A stretch of DNA of 64,000 nt from Pseudoteredinibacter isoporae_A (GCF_040372805.1 NZ_BAABWJ010000003.1:62001-126000); one strand, 5' to 3'; positions 1 to 9,217 are shown, numbered from the stretch's first letter. Made by a program: numbers and translations. Notes: generated from the sequence alone by a model not told the origin.

Positions 1-414
1 CATATTTGCTGGGCCTGAAGGCCCTAAAGGTTCGACCATTCGAGAACAAGGATGACATTGAGCAGTAGCTTCAAAAAGGGCCCCACCAATTCTAAAACGT
101 TGATGCCGTAAGGCATTTAGGTTGATACCACTGATCAACAGGTTTCGACGAAGCAACTCCGGGGCTAACTCATCCAGCTGGCAGAGACTTTTGATACTGG
201 CGATATGCTCTTCACTGATCAAGGTCACCTGACGCGCTGATCCCGGGGTCTTGGTGCTGCGATGGTCGCCATCCAAGCCAAGCTCAGCCAGCGCCATAAC
301 GTGATTAACGCTGATCATCGCTTCTTTTCGTGCGGGTCGCAGGCCAATCCAGCGCAGTTCCCCCGGAGAGACCGTCGATAGATAGCGGCCCAACAGACGC
401 CCTTGAGTCTTCAT
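1..414 (-). CDS. MOSC domain-containing protein (partial, C-terminus off the left edge)
   Basis: 138 codons are visible, from an ATG at 414 to the window edge. The N-terminal half carries the hydrophobic, basic pattern of MOSC sulfur-carrier domains (GDHR at about residues 50-53, RQVTLIS near 61-67, RRNLLISG near 90-97). It continues into a cysteine-containing stretch, AQCHPCSRM at about residues 120-128, where this family has its conserved cysteine. MOSC proteins act in sulfur transfer or in reduction of N-hydroxylated compounds with molybdenum cofactor; the substrate here cannot be told. Its start lies one base past the stop of the upstream exported-protein gene, so the two are probably co-transcribed. 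The missing end prevents a length check. Confidence 0.75.
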   Translation of the reverse strand, partial: MKTQGRLLGRYLSTVSPGELRWIGLRPARKEAMISVNHVMALAELGLDGDHRSTKTPGSARQVTLISEEHIASIKSLCQLDELAPELLRRNLLISGINLNALRHQRFRIGGALFEATAQCHPCSRMVEPLGPSGPANM

Positions 415-415
415 C

Positions 416-967
416 TCAGTGTTTGAATACTGGTGTTAATTGGCTGGCCGTATACACGCGGCTTTCTGGCTTGGTCCACTCGCCGTTTTTAAGATAAGAG
501 GTCGACACCAGAATTTTTCCATCCTTTATTTCACTGGTGGATTTCACTTGAGTGATGCCGCTGGACAAACCCTCACCAGCACTTGCAACCTGCTCGATCA
601 CCGAGAATTTATTCTTACCCTCAAGCGTAATCGTTGCTTCGGTATAAAAGTCAGCCGTGGTGAAATAAAACGATTTATAACTGCTGCTCTTTTTATCCCA
701 AAAGATAAAACTCTCGCCACCGTAATCCCCTTCGTTAACCGAATGGACAATTTTCAAAGCCTTACCATTTAGAACAACCTGCCAATCTGACACATCCAAC
801 ACCGGAGGTTTGTCCTTACCCATCGTCATCGAGGCTTGCCAAGTGCCAATAAATCCGCGAAAAGGCTCGAGTTTTTCGTCTAATCCAGCTTCGGCACTGG
901 ATTGCATAACAATCCCCAGAGAACAAAGCAGCAATAGAAAAGGTTTAGTCAGCAGTCGAGTTATCAT
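416..967 (-). CDS. Exported hypothetical protein, lipocalin/DUF1579-like
   Basis: 183 residues. An ATG preceded by AGGAG at a good distance supports the start. The first 26 residues form a signal peptide (basic start, LLLLCSLGIVM core, cleavage near SAEA). The mature part opens with FRGFIGTWQASM, a G-T-W motif common in lipocalin-like and DUF1579-like beta-barrels, followed by alternating beta-type sequence with many aromatic residues (YKSFYF, ADFYTEA). It probably binds a small ligand in the periplasm, but no catalytic residue can be named. The MOSC gene follows after one base. Family assignment is weak; export is well supported. Confidence 0.6.
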   Translation of the reverse strand: MITRLLTKPFLLLLCSLGIVMQSSAEAGLDEKLEPFRGFIGTWQASMTMGKDKPPVLDVSDWQVVLNGKALKIVHSVNEGDYGGESFIFWDKKSSSYKSFYFTTADFYTEATITLEGKNKFSVIEQVASAGEGLSSGITQVKSTSEIKDGKILVSTSYLKNGEWTKPESRVYTASQLTPVFKH

Positions 968-1100
968 GGTGCTGTCTCCTGTAGTTATCCCGAAGGATAT
1001 GTGAGGTTTCTGTAATGAGGCTTTGTCAGAGCCTGAGCTTATTGATAAGGTAGACTTTCAACAGTGCCAAGCACTCTATGAAACCACAAGGACGTAATAA

Positions 1101-1646
1101 GTGAAAGCGTTAGCGACTCTGTTGAGTTTGTTGTATCTACCAAGCGCCCAGGCCTTGGACCCTCTTTTGGAAGCGGCTGAAGATGATTTGATTGCCAGCA
1201 CTGAATCCCTGTTTAAGACGCACAAAGGCTCCTTAATCAAGCTGAGTCATTATATGCTTGAACACGACAAGCTGGATAAGGTCTTTCTGGACCCTCAAGG
1301 AAATATCACATTTCAGTATGAATACGGTTCCGAAAAAGCAGGCACCCGACCAGAGGAAGCCCAGATTAAAAAGCTCCGTCACTGGCTGAATCAACCAGGG
1401 CTCATTGGAGTCGAAAAGCAGGATACCCAACTCAGAATTCCAATCGAAACATCCACCGTCAGTGGCAACACACTGTTTTCCAGTCTTATTTACCAAGCCA
1501 AGTCGCAAAACTTACACTGGGGTTGCCAGCTTACAAATGGTAGCAAGAACTTTCGCAGCTGCCTTCGTCATCTGGAAGGTAATTGGCACCTCTATTACAG
1601 CTGGTCTTATATTCCCAAACGTACCGTGTTAAAAGTGACAGAGTAA
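1101..1646 (+). CDS. Exported hypothetical protein
   Basis: 181 residues from a GTG start preceded by CAAGGA. Residues 1-18 (MKALATLLSLLYLPSAQA) form a typical signal peptide with an A-Q-A cleavage site. The mature protein is mixed and charged, with two cysteines (in WGCQL and RSCLR) that could form a periplasmic disulfide. I do not recognise the family. The gene stands alone, is convergent with secF, and ends a few bases before a strong bidirectional terminator, which supports it being a real transcription unit. Codon use looks like its neighbours. Confidence 0.6.
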   Translation: MKALATLLSLLYLPSAQALDPLLEAAEDDLIASTESLFKTHKGSLIKLSHYMLEHDKLDKVFLDPQGNITFQYEYGSEKAGTRPEEAQIKKLRHWLNQPGLIGVEKQDTQLRIPIETSTVSGNTLFSSLIYQAKSQNLHWGCQLTNGSKNFRSCLRHLEGNWHLYYSWSYIPKRTVLKVTE

Positions 1647-1654
1647 ACGCTAAA

Positions 1655-1686
1655 TACAAAAAAAGCCCCGAAGGGCTTTTTTTGTA
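1655..1686. terminator. Bidirectional rho-independent terminator
   Basis: A perfect 14-base inverted repeat (TACAAAAAAAGCCC, loop CGAA, GGGCTTTTTTTGTA) with a T run on either strand. It separates the exported-protein gene at 1101 from the convergent secF and can end transcription from both sides. Confidence 0.85.
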
Positions 1687-1708
1687 TGGTAATAAACCAG
1701 TGAAAGAC

Positions 1709-2638
1709 CTAAGGCATTTCATCCAGTTCAGCACCTTCCTTTTCAACCTGCATCAGGTCTTCTTTGGATATGTTCATCAGCAGCAGTACATTCGCCGCGA
1801 CATAGATAGATGAATAGGTACCGATCGCTACACCCACCAGTAAGGCGATGGAGAAACCGTGAATCAGCTCACCACCAAAGTAGAACAGAGCCAGCAATAC
1901 CAACAAGGTTGTTAATGAGGTTACCAAGGTACGGCCCAAGGTTTGCGTCAGTGAGATATCGATCACCTCAACGGAATCAGCTTTGCGGATCTTGCGGAAG
2001 TTTTCGCGGATACGGTCTGACACGACGATGGTATCGTTCAGCGAGTAACCGATTACCGCCAGCACGGCGGCCAATACCGTCAGATCAAAATCAATCTTCA
2101 ATACTGAGAACACACCCAAAACGATAATCACATCGTGGGCCAACGCTGCTACGGCGCCGACGGAAAATTTAAACTGGAAGCGCATCGCGACGTAGATCAT
2201 GACCACCGCCAGAGCAAACAGCATACCGATGCCGCCATCATCACGCAGTTCTTCACCGACCTGCGGCCCTACGTATTCCACACGACGCAGCTCTACCTCA
2301 GAACCATCCGCGCGCAAAGTGCCAATGACCTTGTCGCCGAGTTCGGCATCGGAATCTTCCTGCATGCGAATCAACACATCCGTTTCTGCGCCGAAATGCA
2401 CAACGATGGGGTCTGGAAAACCTGCGCCTTCTAACTGCTTGCGAATGGCATTCACGTCAGCGGGCTGAGTGTAGCCCACTTCAATTTGAGAACCGCCGGT
2501 AAAATCCAGGCCGAACTTCAATCCATTGGTCGCCAGGCTCGCAATCGAACCGATCAGCAATAGGACGGAAAAGATCGCTGCCAACTTGCGTTGGGACATA
2601 AAGCGAAACACTTTTAATTCTTTCTTAGCTTTACTCAT
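1709..2638 (-). CDS. secF: Protein translocase subunit SecF
   Basis: 309 residues, the usual SecF size. An N-terminal membrane helix (about 18-38) is followed by the hallmark GLDFTGGSQIEV at about 43-54, a periplasmic domain, and five further helices in the C-terminal half (GIGMLFALAVVMIYVAMRF onwards, then GYSLNDTIVVSDRIREN). SecF works with SecD in the inner membrane and uses the proton-motive force to help exported proteins leave the Sec channel. The start has AGGAG in front and lies 9 bases after the secD stop, so secD and secF form one operon. The gene ends at the terminator near 1655-1686. Confidence 0.97.
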   Translation of the reverse strand: MSKAKKELKVFRFMSQRKLAAIFSVLLLIGSIASLATNGLKFGLDFTGGSQIEVGYTQPADVNAIRKQLEGAGFPDPIVVHFGAETDVLIRMQEDSDAELGDKVIGTLRADGSEVELRRVEYVGPQVGEELRDDGGIGMLFALAVVMIYVAMRFQFKFSVGAVAALAHDVIIVLGVFSVLKIDFDLTVLAAVLAVIGYSLNDTIVVSDRIRENFRKIRKADSVEVIDISLTQTLGRTLVTSLTTLLVLLALFYFGGELIHGFSIALLVGVAIGTYSSIYVAANVLLLMNISKEDLMQVEKEGAELDEMP

Positions 2639-2647
2639 GACCTGCTC

Positions 2648-4522
2648 CTAGATCCACAGCTTCTGGATTTTACGGCCACCAATGGCCAGGTTAACCAGGG
2701 CGCGAGTGCCCATAATGGCGGTAAACATCGACGTCAGAATACCGATGGATAAGGTCACCGCGAAACCCTGAACTGGACCGGAACCAATTGCATACAAAAT
2801 CACCGCCACAATTAAGGTGGTAATGTTCGCATCCAGAATGGTGGTAAAGGCGCGATCATAGCCGGCGTTAATCGCCGTTTGCGGTGGCAAGCCGTTGGCT
2901 AATTCCTCTTTGATTCGCGAGAAGACCAATACGTTGGCATCGACCGCCATACCAACCGTCAACACAATACCAGCGATACCGGGCAAGGTCAGCGTGGCAC
3001 CCAGAATCGACATGGCAGCAACTAACAGAACCAAGTTCAAAGTCAAAGCAATGTTCGCGAAAATACCGAAGGCACGGTAGTAGACCAACATAAAGATGAT
3101 CACTAAGGCCAAACCGATTTGAACAGAAGTCACACCCAACTCAATATTTTCCGCACCCAACGATGGGCCAATGGTGCGTTCTTCCGCGAAGTACATAGGC
3201 GCAGCCAAAGCACCAGAACGCAACAGCAATGCGAGTTCTGATGCCTCTGCCGGACTATCCAGGCCGGTGATGCGGAACTGTACGCCCAATCCGGATTGAA
3301 TGGTTGCCAGGCTGATGATTTTCTTTTCTACAAATGGAGTATGAATCGCTTTTCGTTCACCGCTCTCATCGGTTTCAAAATGCGTCTTGGTTTTATGCTC
3401 AATGAACAGAACACCCAGACGACGACCAACATTATTGCGGGTGTTACGGTGCATCTTCTGACCGCCTTTGCTGTCCAGGTTAATGTTCACCTGAGGCTGG
3501 CTGGTCTGGGTATCAAAGCTGGCTTGTGCACCCGATACATGGTCACCGGTAATAACAACTTTCTTCTCCAGGAAAGCGTTACCCCAAATTTGCTGATCGC
3601 GTTCACTGCGATAGCCGAAGGATTCCTTGGTGGCAACCGAAGCTTCCGGGCGGGCTTCCAAACGGAACTCCAGATTTGCCGTTTTACCAATAATACGTTT
3701 GGCTTCAGCTGTATCCTGTACACCCGGCAGTTCAACCACGATACGGGAACGGCCCTGGCGCTGAACGATAGGCTCAGACACACCCAGTTCGTTCACACGA
3801 TTACGCAGAGTCGTTAAGTTCTGTGTAACGGCGTAGTCTTCGATTTCCTTGATGCCGGCTTCGGTCATCTGGATACGCAGCACCCAAGTGCCATCACCAT
3901 CTTGATCAACAAAACGTTGCATATTCTGGAAGCTGTTGCGCACTTGAGCAGTCGCATCATTACGCGCTTCTTCAGTTCTGAAGCGCGCCACAATAATATT
4001 GTCACGGCCGAGCTTCACAGACTGATAACGAATTTTCTCTTTGCGCAACTGGCTTTTGATTTCAGCCACATTGGTTTCCATGCGCTTGGCGATGGCTTTA
4101 GGTGTATCCACTTCCAACAGGAAGTGCACACCGCCCGCCAGGTCCAGCCCCTTTTTCATGGGCTCAGCACCCCAGGCTCGTAACCACTCCGGGGTGGTCG
4201 GCGCCTGACTCAGGGCAACAACATAGTCGTAACCGAGGCTTTCTGTCAGTACCTGCTTGGCCGCCAGCTGGTCATCCGCGCTACGCAGACGAATCAGGGC
4301 ATTTTTGCCATTGGCCTGCTCACCGAAATAATCAATGCCGTTTTTTTTCAGGGCTTTATTGGCCTGATTCAGCAACTGATCATTGATGTCCATTGCTGCC
4401 GATTGACCCGAGATTTGAATAGCCGGGTCGGGCGCATATAGGTTTGGGGCCGCGTAGATCAAGCCCAGGGTGGTGACCCCAAGAATTATTAGGTACTTCC
4501 AGAACGGATAGCGGTTCAACAT
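2648..4522 (-). CDS. secD: Protein translocase subunit SecD
   Basis: About 624 residues from the ATG at 4522, chosen because GGAAA lies just upstream and because the protein then opens with MLNRYPFWKYLIILG, a normal SecD cytoplasmic start and first helix. A longer frame to 4567 exists without a ribosome site. Motifs include GLDLAGGVHFLLE after the first helix, the periplasmic P1 domain with VVELPGVQD, and the C-terminal membrane bundle with GIVLTVGMAVDANVLVFSRI. With SecF it drives late steps of Sec-dependent export. The gene before it is tgt rather than yajC, which is unusual for this cluster. Confidence 0.97.
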   Translation of the reverse strand: MLNRYPFWKYLIILGVTTLGLIYAAPNLYAPDPAIQISGQSAAMDINDQLLNQANKALKKNGIDYFGEQANGKNALIRLRSADDQLAAKQVLTESLGYDYVVALSQAPTTPEWLRAWGAEPMKKGLDLAGGVHFLLEVDTPKAIAKRMETNVAEIKSQLRKEKIRYQSVKLGRDNIIVARFRTEEARNDATAQVRNSFQNMQRFVDQDGDGTWVLRIQMTEAGIKEIEDYAVTQNLTTLRNRVNELGVSEPIVQRQGRSRIVVELPGVQDTAEAKRIIGKTANLEFRLEARPEASVATKESFGYRSERDQQIWGNAFLEKKVVITGDHVSGAQASFDTQTSQPQVNINLDSKGGQKMHRNTRNNVGRRLGVLFIEHKTKTHFETDESGERKAIHTPFVEKKIISLATIQSGLGVQFRITGLDSPAEASELALLLRSGALAAPMYFAEERTIGPSLGAENIELGVTSVQIGLALVIIFMLVYYRAFGIFANIALTLNLVLLVAAMSILGATLTLPGIAGIVLTVGMAVDANVLVFSRIKEELANGLPPQTAINAGYDRAFTTILDANITTLIVAVILYAIGSGPVQGFAVTLSIGILTSMFTAIMGTRALVNLAIGGRKIQKLWI

Positions 4523-4567
4523 AGTGTTTTCCGTGTACGACTGTGATGCCAATCCATTGATTGGCAA

Positions 4568-4922
4568 ATATGGGCGAATGCCCGTTGCAAAAGGCCCGAA
4601 TTATATCGCTTTGGCTTAGACCAAGCTATTGTGATTAAGGCTTGTGACAAGAAGTGGGGGCTCCCACACAAAATACAAGCGCGGTGATGCCTAAAGGGTA
4701 GAATTTAGGGTTCAGGCGGATACAAAAACAGGAAGAAACCGAGATTGCCGAGGCAGCGAGCATGGCGATGGCCCCACACCAAGAAGCCCACAGCGCCCGC
4801 AAGAATTCCAAGCCCATCATACATGTCCATATGCCGCACGCTGTGGGCAATCTCATTATCGGTGTTTCTCGGAAAAGGCCCATAACCAGAACTGGTTATA
4901 TCACAATTCCTTCTAGGTTATA
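4568..4922. other. tgt-secD gap where yajC is expected; possible 41-residue ORF
   Basis: This 355-base gap sits exactly where most gammaproteobacteria carry yajC. No reading frame on either strand encodes a YajC-like protein (one helix followed by a soluble beta domain). One minus-strand frame is suggestive: 4830 down to 4705 would give 41 residues beginning MDMYDGLGILAGAVGFLVWG and ending LFLYPPEP, with a glycine-rich hydrophobic centre. The open frame continues upstream (about IAHSVRH) without a clear start, and no ribosome site precedes the ATG. It could be a small membrane protein, a decayed gene, or chance. Confidence 0.3.
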
Positions 4923-6056
4923 TCAGACTAAAAGAGGTACTTCTTTACCCTGGCGCTGATAAAAATGGCTGACATACTCTTCCAGTCGCTGCTCAGCGAT
5001 GGCCTCACGTAACTCAGCCATAATGCGTTGATAATGGCGGAGGTTATGAATGGTGTTCAGCTCAGCCCCCAAAATCTCACCGCATTTGTCCAAATGATGC
5101 AGGTAAGCACGGCTGAAATTCTCACAAGTGTAGCAATCACACTCGGCGTCCAAGGCACTGGTGTCATGACGATGGCGAGCATTTCGGATCTTCACTACGC
5201 CGTCGGTGGTGAATAAATGGCCATTTCGAGCATTTCGGGTCGGCATAACGCAATCGAACATATCAACACCGCGCCGCACGGCTTCAACAATGTCTTCGGG
5301 CTTCCCCACCCCCATCAGGTAACGAGGCTTATCCGCGGGCATTGTGTGAGCCAAGTGATCCAGAACGCGTACCATGTCCTCTTTTGGCTCACCAACCGAC
5401 AAGCCACCAATGGCATAACCATCAAAATCGATATCTTCCAAGCCAGCAAGGGATTCCGAACGCAACCCTTCATACATCCCCCCCTGCACAATGCCGAACA
5501 ATGCCGAAGGATTATCGCCATGGGCATCTTTACTGCGCTTGGCCCAACGAAGGGACAACTCCATGGAGTCACGGGCTTCCTGCTCTGTCGCTGGGTAGGG
5601 TGTGCATTCATCGAAGATCATCACAATGTCAGAACCCAGATCACGCTGCACCTGCATAGCGATTTCCGGGTTCAATTCGACTTTGGACCCATCGATCGGT
5701 GATTTGAACACCACGCCTTCTTCGGTGATCTTGCGCATATCGCCCAGGCTGAAAACCTGAAAACCACCTGAGTCCGTCAGAATCGGGCCTTGCCACTGAA
5801 TGAAATCATGCAGATCACCGTGGGCTTTCACCACTTCGGTCCCAGGACGGAGCATCAAGTGAAACGTGTTCCCCAAAATGATCTGAGCACCAATCGCCTC
5901 GATATCGCGCGGCAACATGCCTTTCACGGTACCGTAGGTACCCACAGGCATAAATGCCGGGGTTTCCACCACACCTCTGGGAAACTTCAGGCGGCCACGG
6001 CGCGCTTTACCGTCGCAATTATCCAATTCAAAGCTCATCATACATTCGCGACTCAC
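4923..6056 (-). CDS. tgt: Queuine tRNA-ribosyltransferase (tRNA-guanine transglycosylase)
   Basis: 377 residues from a GTG at 6056. AGGAAAGG lies 6 bases before the GTG, which favours it over two ATGs five and six codons in. It exchanges guanine 34 of tRNAs for Asp, Asn, His and Tyr for the queuosine precursor preQ1. Seen: the substrate-pocket motif ILTDSGGFQVFSLG, the FDECTPYP segment, GVGKPEDIVEAV, the nucleophile region FDCVMPTRNARNGHLF, and the zinc site C-D-C-Y-T-C with a histidine in AYLHHLD. Length matches the bacterial enzyme. It lies 43 bases downstream of queA, the next step in queuosine synthesis. Confidence 0.97.
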   Translation of the reverse strand: MSRECMMSFELDNCDGKARRGRLKFPRGVVETPAFMPVGTYGTVKGMLPRDIEAIGAQIILGNTFHLMLRPGTEVVKAHGDLHDFIQWQGPILTDSGGFQVFSLGDMRKITEEGVVFKSPIDGSKVELNPEIAMQVQRDLGSDIVMIFDECTPYPATEQEARDSMELSLRWAKRSKDAHGDNPSALFGIVQGGMYEGLRSESLAGLEDIDFDGYAIGGLSVGEPKEDMVRVLDHLAHTMPADKPRYLMGVGKPEDIVEAVRRGVDMFDCVMPTRNARNGHLFTTDGVVKIRNARHRHDTSALDAECDCYTCENFSRAYLHHLDKCGEILGAELNTIHNLRHYQRIMAELREAIAEQRLEEYVSHFYQRQGKEVPLLV

Positions 6057-6099
6057 AGTGCACCTTTCCTAACTTGTTTGGTTTGATCAATCATGAAAA

Positions 6100-7167
6100 T
6101 TATCGGCCGGGGACTTCCGCCACCGCAGCGGGGTTATGGCGGATAAACATGGCATCACCATAACTGAAGAAACGATACTGCTCTTTAACAGCCTCAGCAT
6201 AGGCCGCCATTGTGTGGCCATAGCCCGCAAATGCAGAGACCAGCATCATCAACGTGGATTCGGGCAAATGGAAATTGGTCACCAAGGCATCCACGACCTT
6301 GTATTGGAAACCAGGAAAAATAAAGATATCGGTCTCACCTTGCAGCGGTTCAATCAGCTCAGTGCTGCTTGCCTGAGCCGCCGTCTCCAGACAACGAACC
6401 GAGGTCGTACCGACGGCAACCACTCGCCCACCTCGCGCTTTGGTACGCAGTACTTGCTCGCAGACATCCGAACTCACTTCCATCACTTCGCTGTGCATTT
6501 GATGTTCGTGAACATTGTCCACCTTAACCGGCTGGAATGTACCCGCGCCAACATGCAGGGTTACGAACGCCAGCTCTACCCCCTTGGCTTTCAGTGCATC
6601 CAACAAGTCATCGTCAAAATGCAAGCCCGCCGTCGGGGCCGCTACAGCACCGGCTTTTTCTTCGTCGCTATAAACGGTTTGATACCGCTCACGATCACTG
6701 TCAGCATCATCCCGGTCAATATAAGGTGGCAGCGGCATATGGCCGATGGCTTCCAACACGGGTAATACTTCCAGCTCCCCGAAATCCAGCTCAAATAATG
6801 CCCCTTGACGGCCAACCACCGTCACTTCACTGCCATCCTGCAACACAATAATGCCGCCGGCTTTAGGGCTTTTATTGGCACGGGTGTGGGCCAAGACTTG
6901 GTGCGGGGACAGAATACGCTCAATCAGGATCTCAACTTTCCCGCCGGTTGCCTTCTGGCCGAAAACGCGTGCGGGAATAACTCGAGTGTTATTAAACACC
7001 ATCAGATCACCCGGATTTAGCTGCTCCAGCACATCTGGAAACTGGCGATGCTCAATGTTCCCGCTGGGACCATCCAAGCACAGCAATCGACTGCCACGGC
7101 GTTCGGCGGCCGGTTGCTTGGCAATAAGCTGTTCGGGTAAATCGTAGTAGAAATCTTGGCGACGCAT
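6100..7167 (-). CDS. queA: S-adenosylmethionine:tRNA ribosyltransferase-isomerase
   Basis: 355 residues from the ATG at 7167. A longer frame to 7221 would add a hydrophobic stretch foreign to QueA. The protein opens with MRRQDFYYDLPEQLIAKQP and contains RLLCLDG, MVFNNTRVIPARVFG, the PTAGLHFDDDLL motif, LHVGAGTFQPV and NFHLPESTLMMLVSAF, all QueA hallmarks. It transfers and isomerises the ribose of SAM onto preQ1-modified tRNA to give epoxyqueuosine. The ribosome site is weak. It precedes tgt on the same strand. Confidence 0.96.
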   Translation of the reverse strand: MRRQDFYYDLPEQLIAKQPAAERRGSRLLCLDGPSGNIEHRQFPDVLEQLNPGDLMVFNNTRVIPARVFGQKATGGKVEILIERILSPHQVLAHTRANKSPKAGGIIVLQDGSEVTVVGRQGALFELDFGELEVLPVLEAIGHMPLPPYIDRDDADSDRERYQTVYSDEEKAGAVAAPTAGLHFDDDLLDALKAKGVELAFVTLHVGAGTFQPVKVDNVHEHQMHSEVMEVSSDVCEQVLRTKARGGRVVAVGTTSVRCLETAAQASSTELIEPLQGETDIFIFPGFQYKVVDALVTNFHLPESTLMMLVSAFAGYGHTMAAYAEAVKEQYRFFSYGDAMFIRHNPAAVAEVPGR

Positions 7168-7242
7168 GGGGTACCGCTGCAATGTCAAAAAAGCAGCGCA
7201 GATTATAACAAAAGCGCGCACTTGGCTACGAATAGCGGCCGA

Positions 7243-7746
7243 TTAGGCCGCCTGGGCTTGCTCTTCTCGGCGGGCGGCTCGCCTGGCTTCCAGCTGAGCT
7301 TGCATCTGAGCACGCTCGCGCCGTCCGGTAATGATATGAATACTTAGAATCAGCGGAAAGCTCAAGCCCACCAGTGCGTGCGCATTGGCAAACAGTCCTC
7401 GAATTTCATCACTGGACAGGTAGTACAAAAGGTAGGCACTGATGATCTGGAACAGCAATACCGCCACCAGGGTAAGGCCAAATCCGCGCAAACGCTTGAG
7501 GCGCCAGGTTGCAGACACATGGTTCATCAACACAGCACCATAAGCCATCATCACCACAAATGCCGCCGCACCATGCACCATCAGAGCGGGAAACTGCCAA
7601 GGGTGTTTCTCCGGTCCGAATTCGCCTTCCACCGTAACAAATCGGCTCAGGATAAAGAAAGCGACTCCAGTCACCCAACTGACGGCCAACGCCGAATACA
7701 TCAAGCGCCGGTACATCTGAGGAATTCTTACATCAATATAAGCCAT
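7243..7746 (-). CDS. Four-helix inner-membrane protein, b-type-cytochrome-like
   Basis: 167 residues from the ATG at 7746. Four hydrophobic helices can be read: near 15-35 (SALAVSWVTGVAFFIL), 55-75 (ALMVHGAAAFVVMMAYGAVL), 88-108 and 123-143 (HALVGLSFPLILSIHIITG). Histidines lie in or near helices 2 and 4 (MVHG, ANAHA, SIHI), positioned like haem ligands in small b-type cytochromes. The C-terminus is a charged Arg/Glu/Ala tail. It lies just downstream of apbE and the FMN-binding protein, so a membrane electron-carrier role for them is an attractive inference. Haem binding is not proven. Confidence 0.6.
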   Translation of the reverse strand: MAYIDVRIPQMYRRLMYSALAVSWVTGVAFFILSRFVTVEGEFGPEKHPWQFPALMVHGAAAFVVMMAYGAVLMNHVSATWRLKRLRGFGLTLVAVLLFQIISAYLLYYLSSDEIRGLFANAHALVGLSFPLILSIHIITGRRERAQMQAQLEARRAARREEQAQAA

Positions 7747-7785
7747 CAACCACTACCTGTGCGCCGCAGCGCCTTTGCAAATCTG

Positions 7786-8646
7786 TTACAACTCGAGCAA
7801 ACCATTCTGGCTGTCCAGCAAAAAGGCCCGCCCATTAAACTGGCGAACCACACTGGAATCCCCCGGGTTCAAAAACGCCAATTTCGTTAACGCGTCAGCC
7901 AACATACAGTGTTCAGCAAACACTGACACACTGTAGCCCCGCACCAGAGCTTCACCACTGCCTGGGTGAATCATGACGCTGTCTTGCTCAGAAAAATAGC
8001 AGGCACTGGTGGCCAATGCCGGTGCCAACATGGGCATGTCATAGTGCCTATTGAGTTCATCGGGGTAACGGACCCCGACACATTCTTCCTGCCAGTTGCT
8101 CAAGTACAAATCACCGCCGGCATTCACATTCACATTGATGTCGACATGCATTTTATTGGCGGCAATTCGGGCAATGGCTTGATCAACCGCATAACCCTTG
8201 GCAATACCACCTAAATCAATCAATACCGGCGCACGAAATGACAGACCTTCGTCGCTCAACGTGACATCCTGCCAATTGCCCGCCCCGGATAAAATCGCAT
8301 CCCTATGAACATGGGGCAAAGAACCCTGCTGAACCAGGCGCGGTGCAACGGTAACATCGAACAAGCCATCACTGGCCGCACTCAAATTCAGAGCCAGCTC
8401 CATGACACGTCGTAAATCTTCTGAAATCGCAATCGGTTCTGCTGAGCCGGACTGAGCCCAACGATTAACATCCGACAATTCGCTGTCGGGGTTATGAAAA
8501 CCCAATGTGTCGTGCACTCGAGTAATGGCCTCAAACGCATCAATACTCAAGTCCAACAATTGTTCATCATCGAGATCAGCTTCTATGGATACATCAACAT
8601 ACGTACCCAACAAAGGCTTACACCGATTGATTCGGTTTCTTCTCAT
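7786..8646 (-). CDS. apbE: ApbE family FMN transferase
   Basis: 286 residues. The protein opens with KPLLGTYVDVSIEA and contains the pattern D-L-G-G-I-A-K-G-Y-A-V-D near the middle, the FAD/Mg-binding signature of ApbE. An AGGDLYLS segment and a C-terminal region rich in alternating aliphatic residues follow. ApbE moves FMN from FAD onto a Thr or Ser of FMN-binding-domain proteins. Its probable client is encoded immediately upstream at 8678-9217 and carries the target motif. No lipobox or clear signal peptide is seen, so the location (periplasmic face in most relatives) is uncertain. Confidence 0.9.
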   Translation of the reverse strand: MRRNRINRCKPLLGTYVDVSIEADLDDEQLLDLSIDAFEAITRVHDTLGFHNPDSELSDVNRWAQSGSAEPIAISEDLRRVMELALNLSAASDGLFDVTVAPRLVQQGSLPHVHRDAILSGAGNWQDVTLSDEGLSFRAPVLIDLGGIAKGYAVDQAIARIAANKMHVDINVNVNAGGDLYLSNWQEECVGVRYPDELNRHYDMPMLAPALATSACYFSEQDSVMIHPGSGEALVRGYSVSVFAEHCMLADALTKLAFLNPGDSSVVRQFNGRAFLLDSQNGLLEL

Positions 8647-8677
8647 GTTATCACTCGGCTACCACATCAGCCGTGCA

Positions 8678-9217
8678 TTATAGGTGACGCAGAACCTGTT
8701 CCCAAGTATGACTCAGGCGGTTAATACCATCGGTAATATGGCGGCAAGAGAGAGTGGCACCTGAAATATTTTTAATTTGCTTATCCAGCTTTAGGTGCTC
8801 TTTATAATCGAGGCCATTAAATTGGGCCTTCCATTTCGGGTTCGCAACTTCGTAACCATAGGTTTCACGGTACGTCAGAATTTCAAAGCCCATCACTTTG
8901 CCTTCCGCATCGTAGGCAAAAGCCAGGTCAATGTTTTCATGTTTACCGATCACTTGATCAACAATAAACCAACCACCACTTTCGGTTTTCCACACTTGCA
9001 ATTTGTCGTTGCGAACGCGGACTTTGGATGCCTTTTTAATCGCCTTAATCTGATCTTTACTCAACGTCACAGGCACTTGCTCCATGGGCTCACTGCCCCA
9101 CAATAGCTTACGCGCCTGATCGATGGTCAGATAAGTTTTGGCATGGACTTGAACCGCAGGCAAATACGCACCCGCCGCCAGCAAAGACACCATTTTAGTA
9201 AATGAACGTCTATCCAT
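8678..9217 (-). CDS. Tat-exported FMN-binding domain protein
   Basis: 179 residues with AGAGGT before the ATG. The N-terminus MDRRSFTKMVSLLAAGAYLP has a twin-arginine (R-R-S-F) motif and a hydrophobic stretch, so export folded by Tat is likely. The C-terminal FMN-binding domain includes FAYDAEGKVMGFEILTYRET and the flavinylation motif S152-G153-A154-T155, where ApbE would esterify FMN to Thr155. Related domains occur in NqrC, RnfG and periplasmic flavoproteins that carry electrons. With apbE and the membrane protein next door it may form a small periplasmic electron-transfer or ferric-reduction module; the electron acceptor is not known. Confidence 0.85.
   Translation of the reverse strand: MDRRSFTKMVSLLAAGAYLPAVQVHAKTYLTIDQARKLLWGSEPMEQVPVTLSKDQIKAIKKASKVRVRNDKLQVWKTESGGWFIVDQVIGKHENIDLAFAYDAEGKVMGFEILTYRETYGYEVANPKWKAQFNGLDYKEHLKLDKQIKNISGATLSCRHITDGINRLSHTWEQVLRHL

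Noticed and set aside
4635..4883. 82-residue Cys/Trp-rich minus-strand frame in the tgt-secD gap
   Set aside because: No ribosome site and no recognisable domain; composition (many Cys and Trp) is typical of a chance frame. The alternative frame ending at 4705 is more protein-like, though also unproven.
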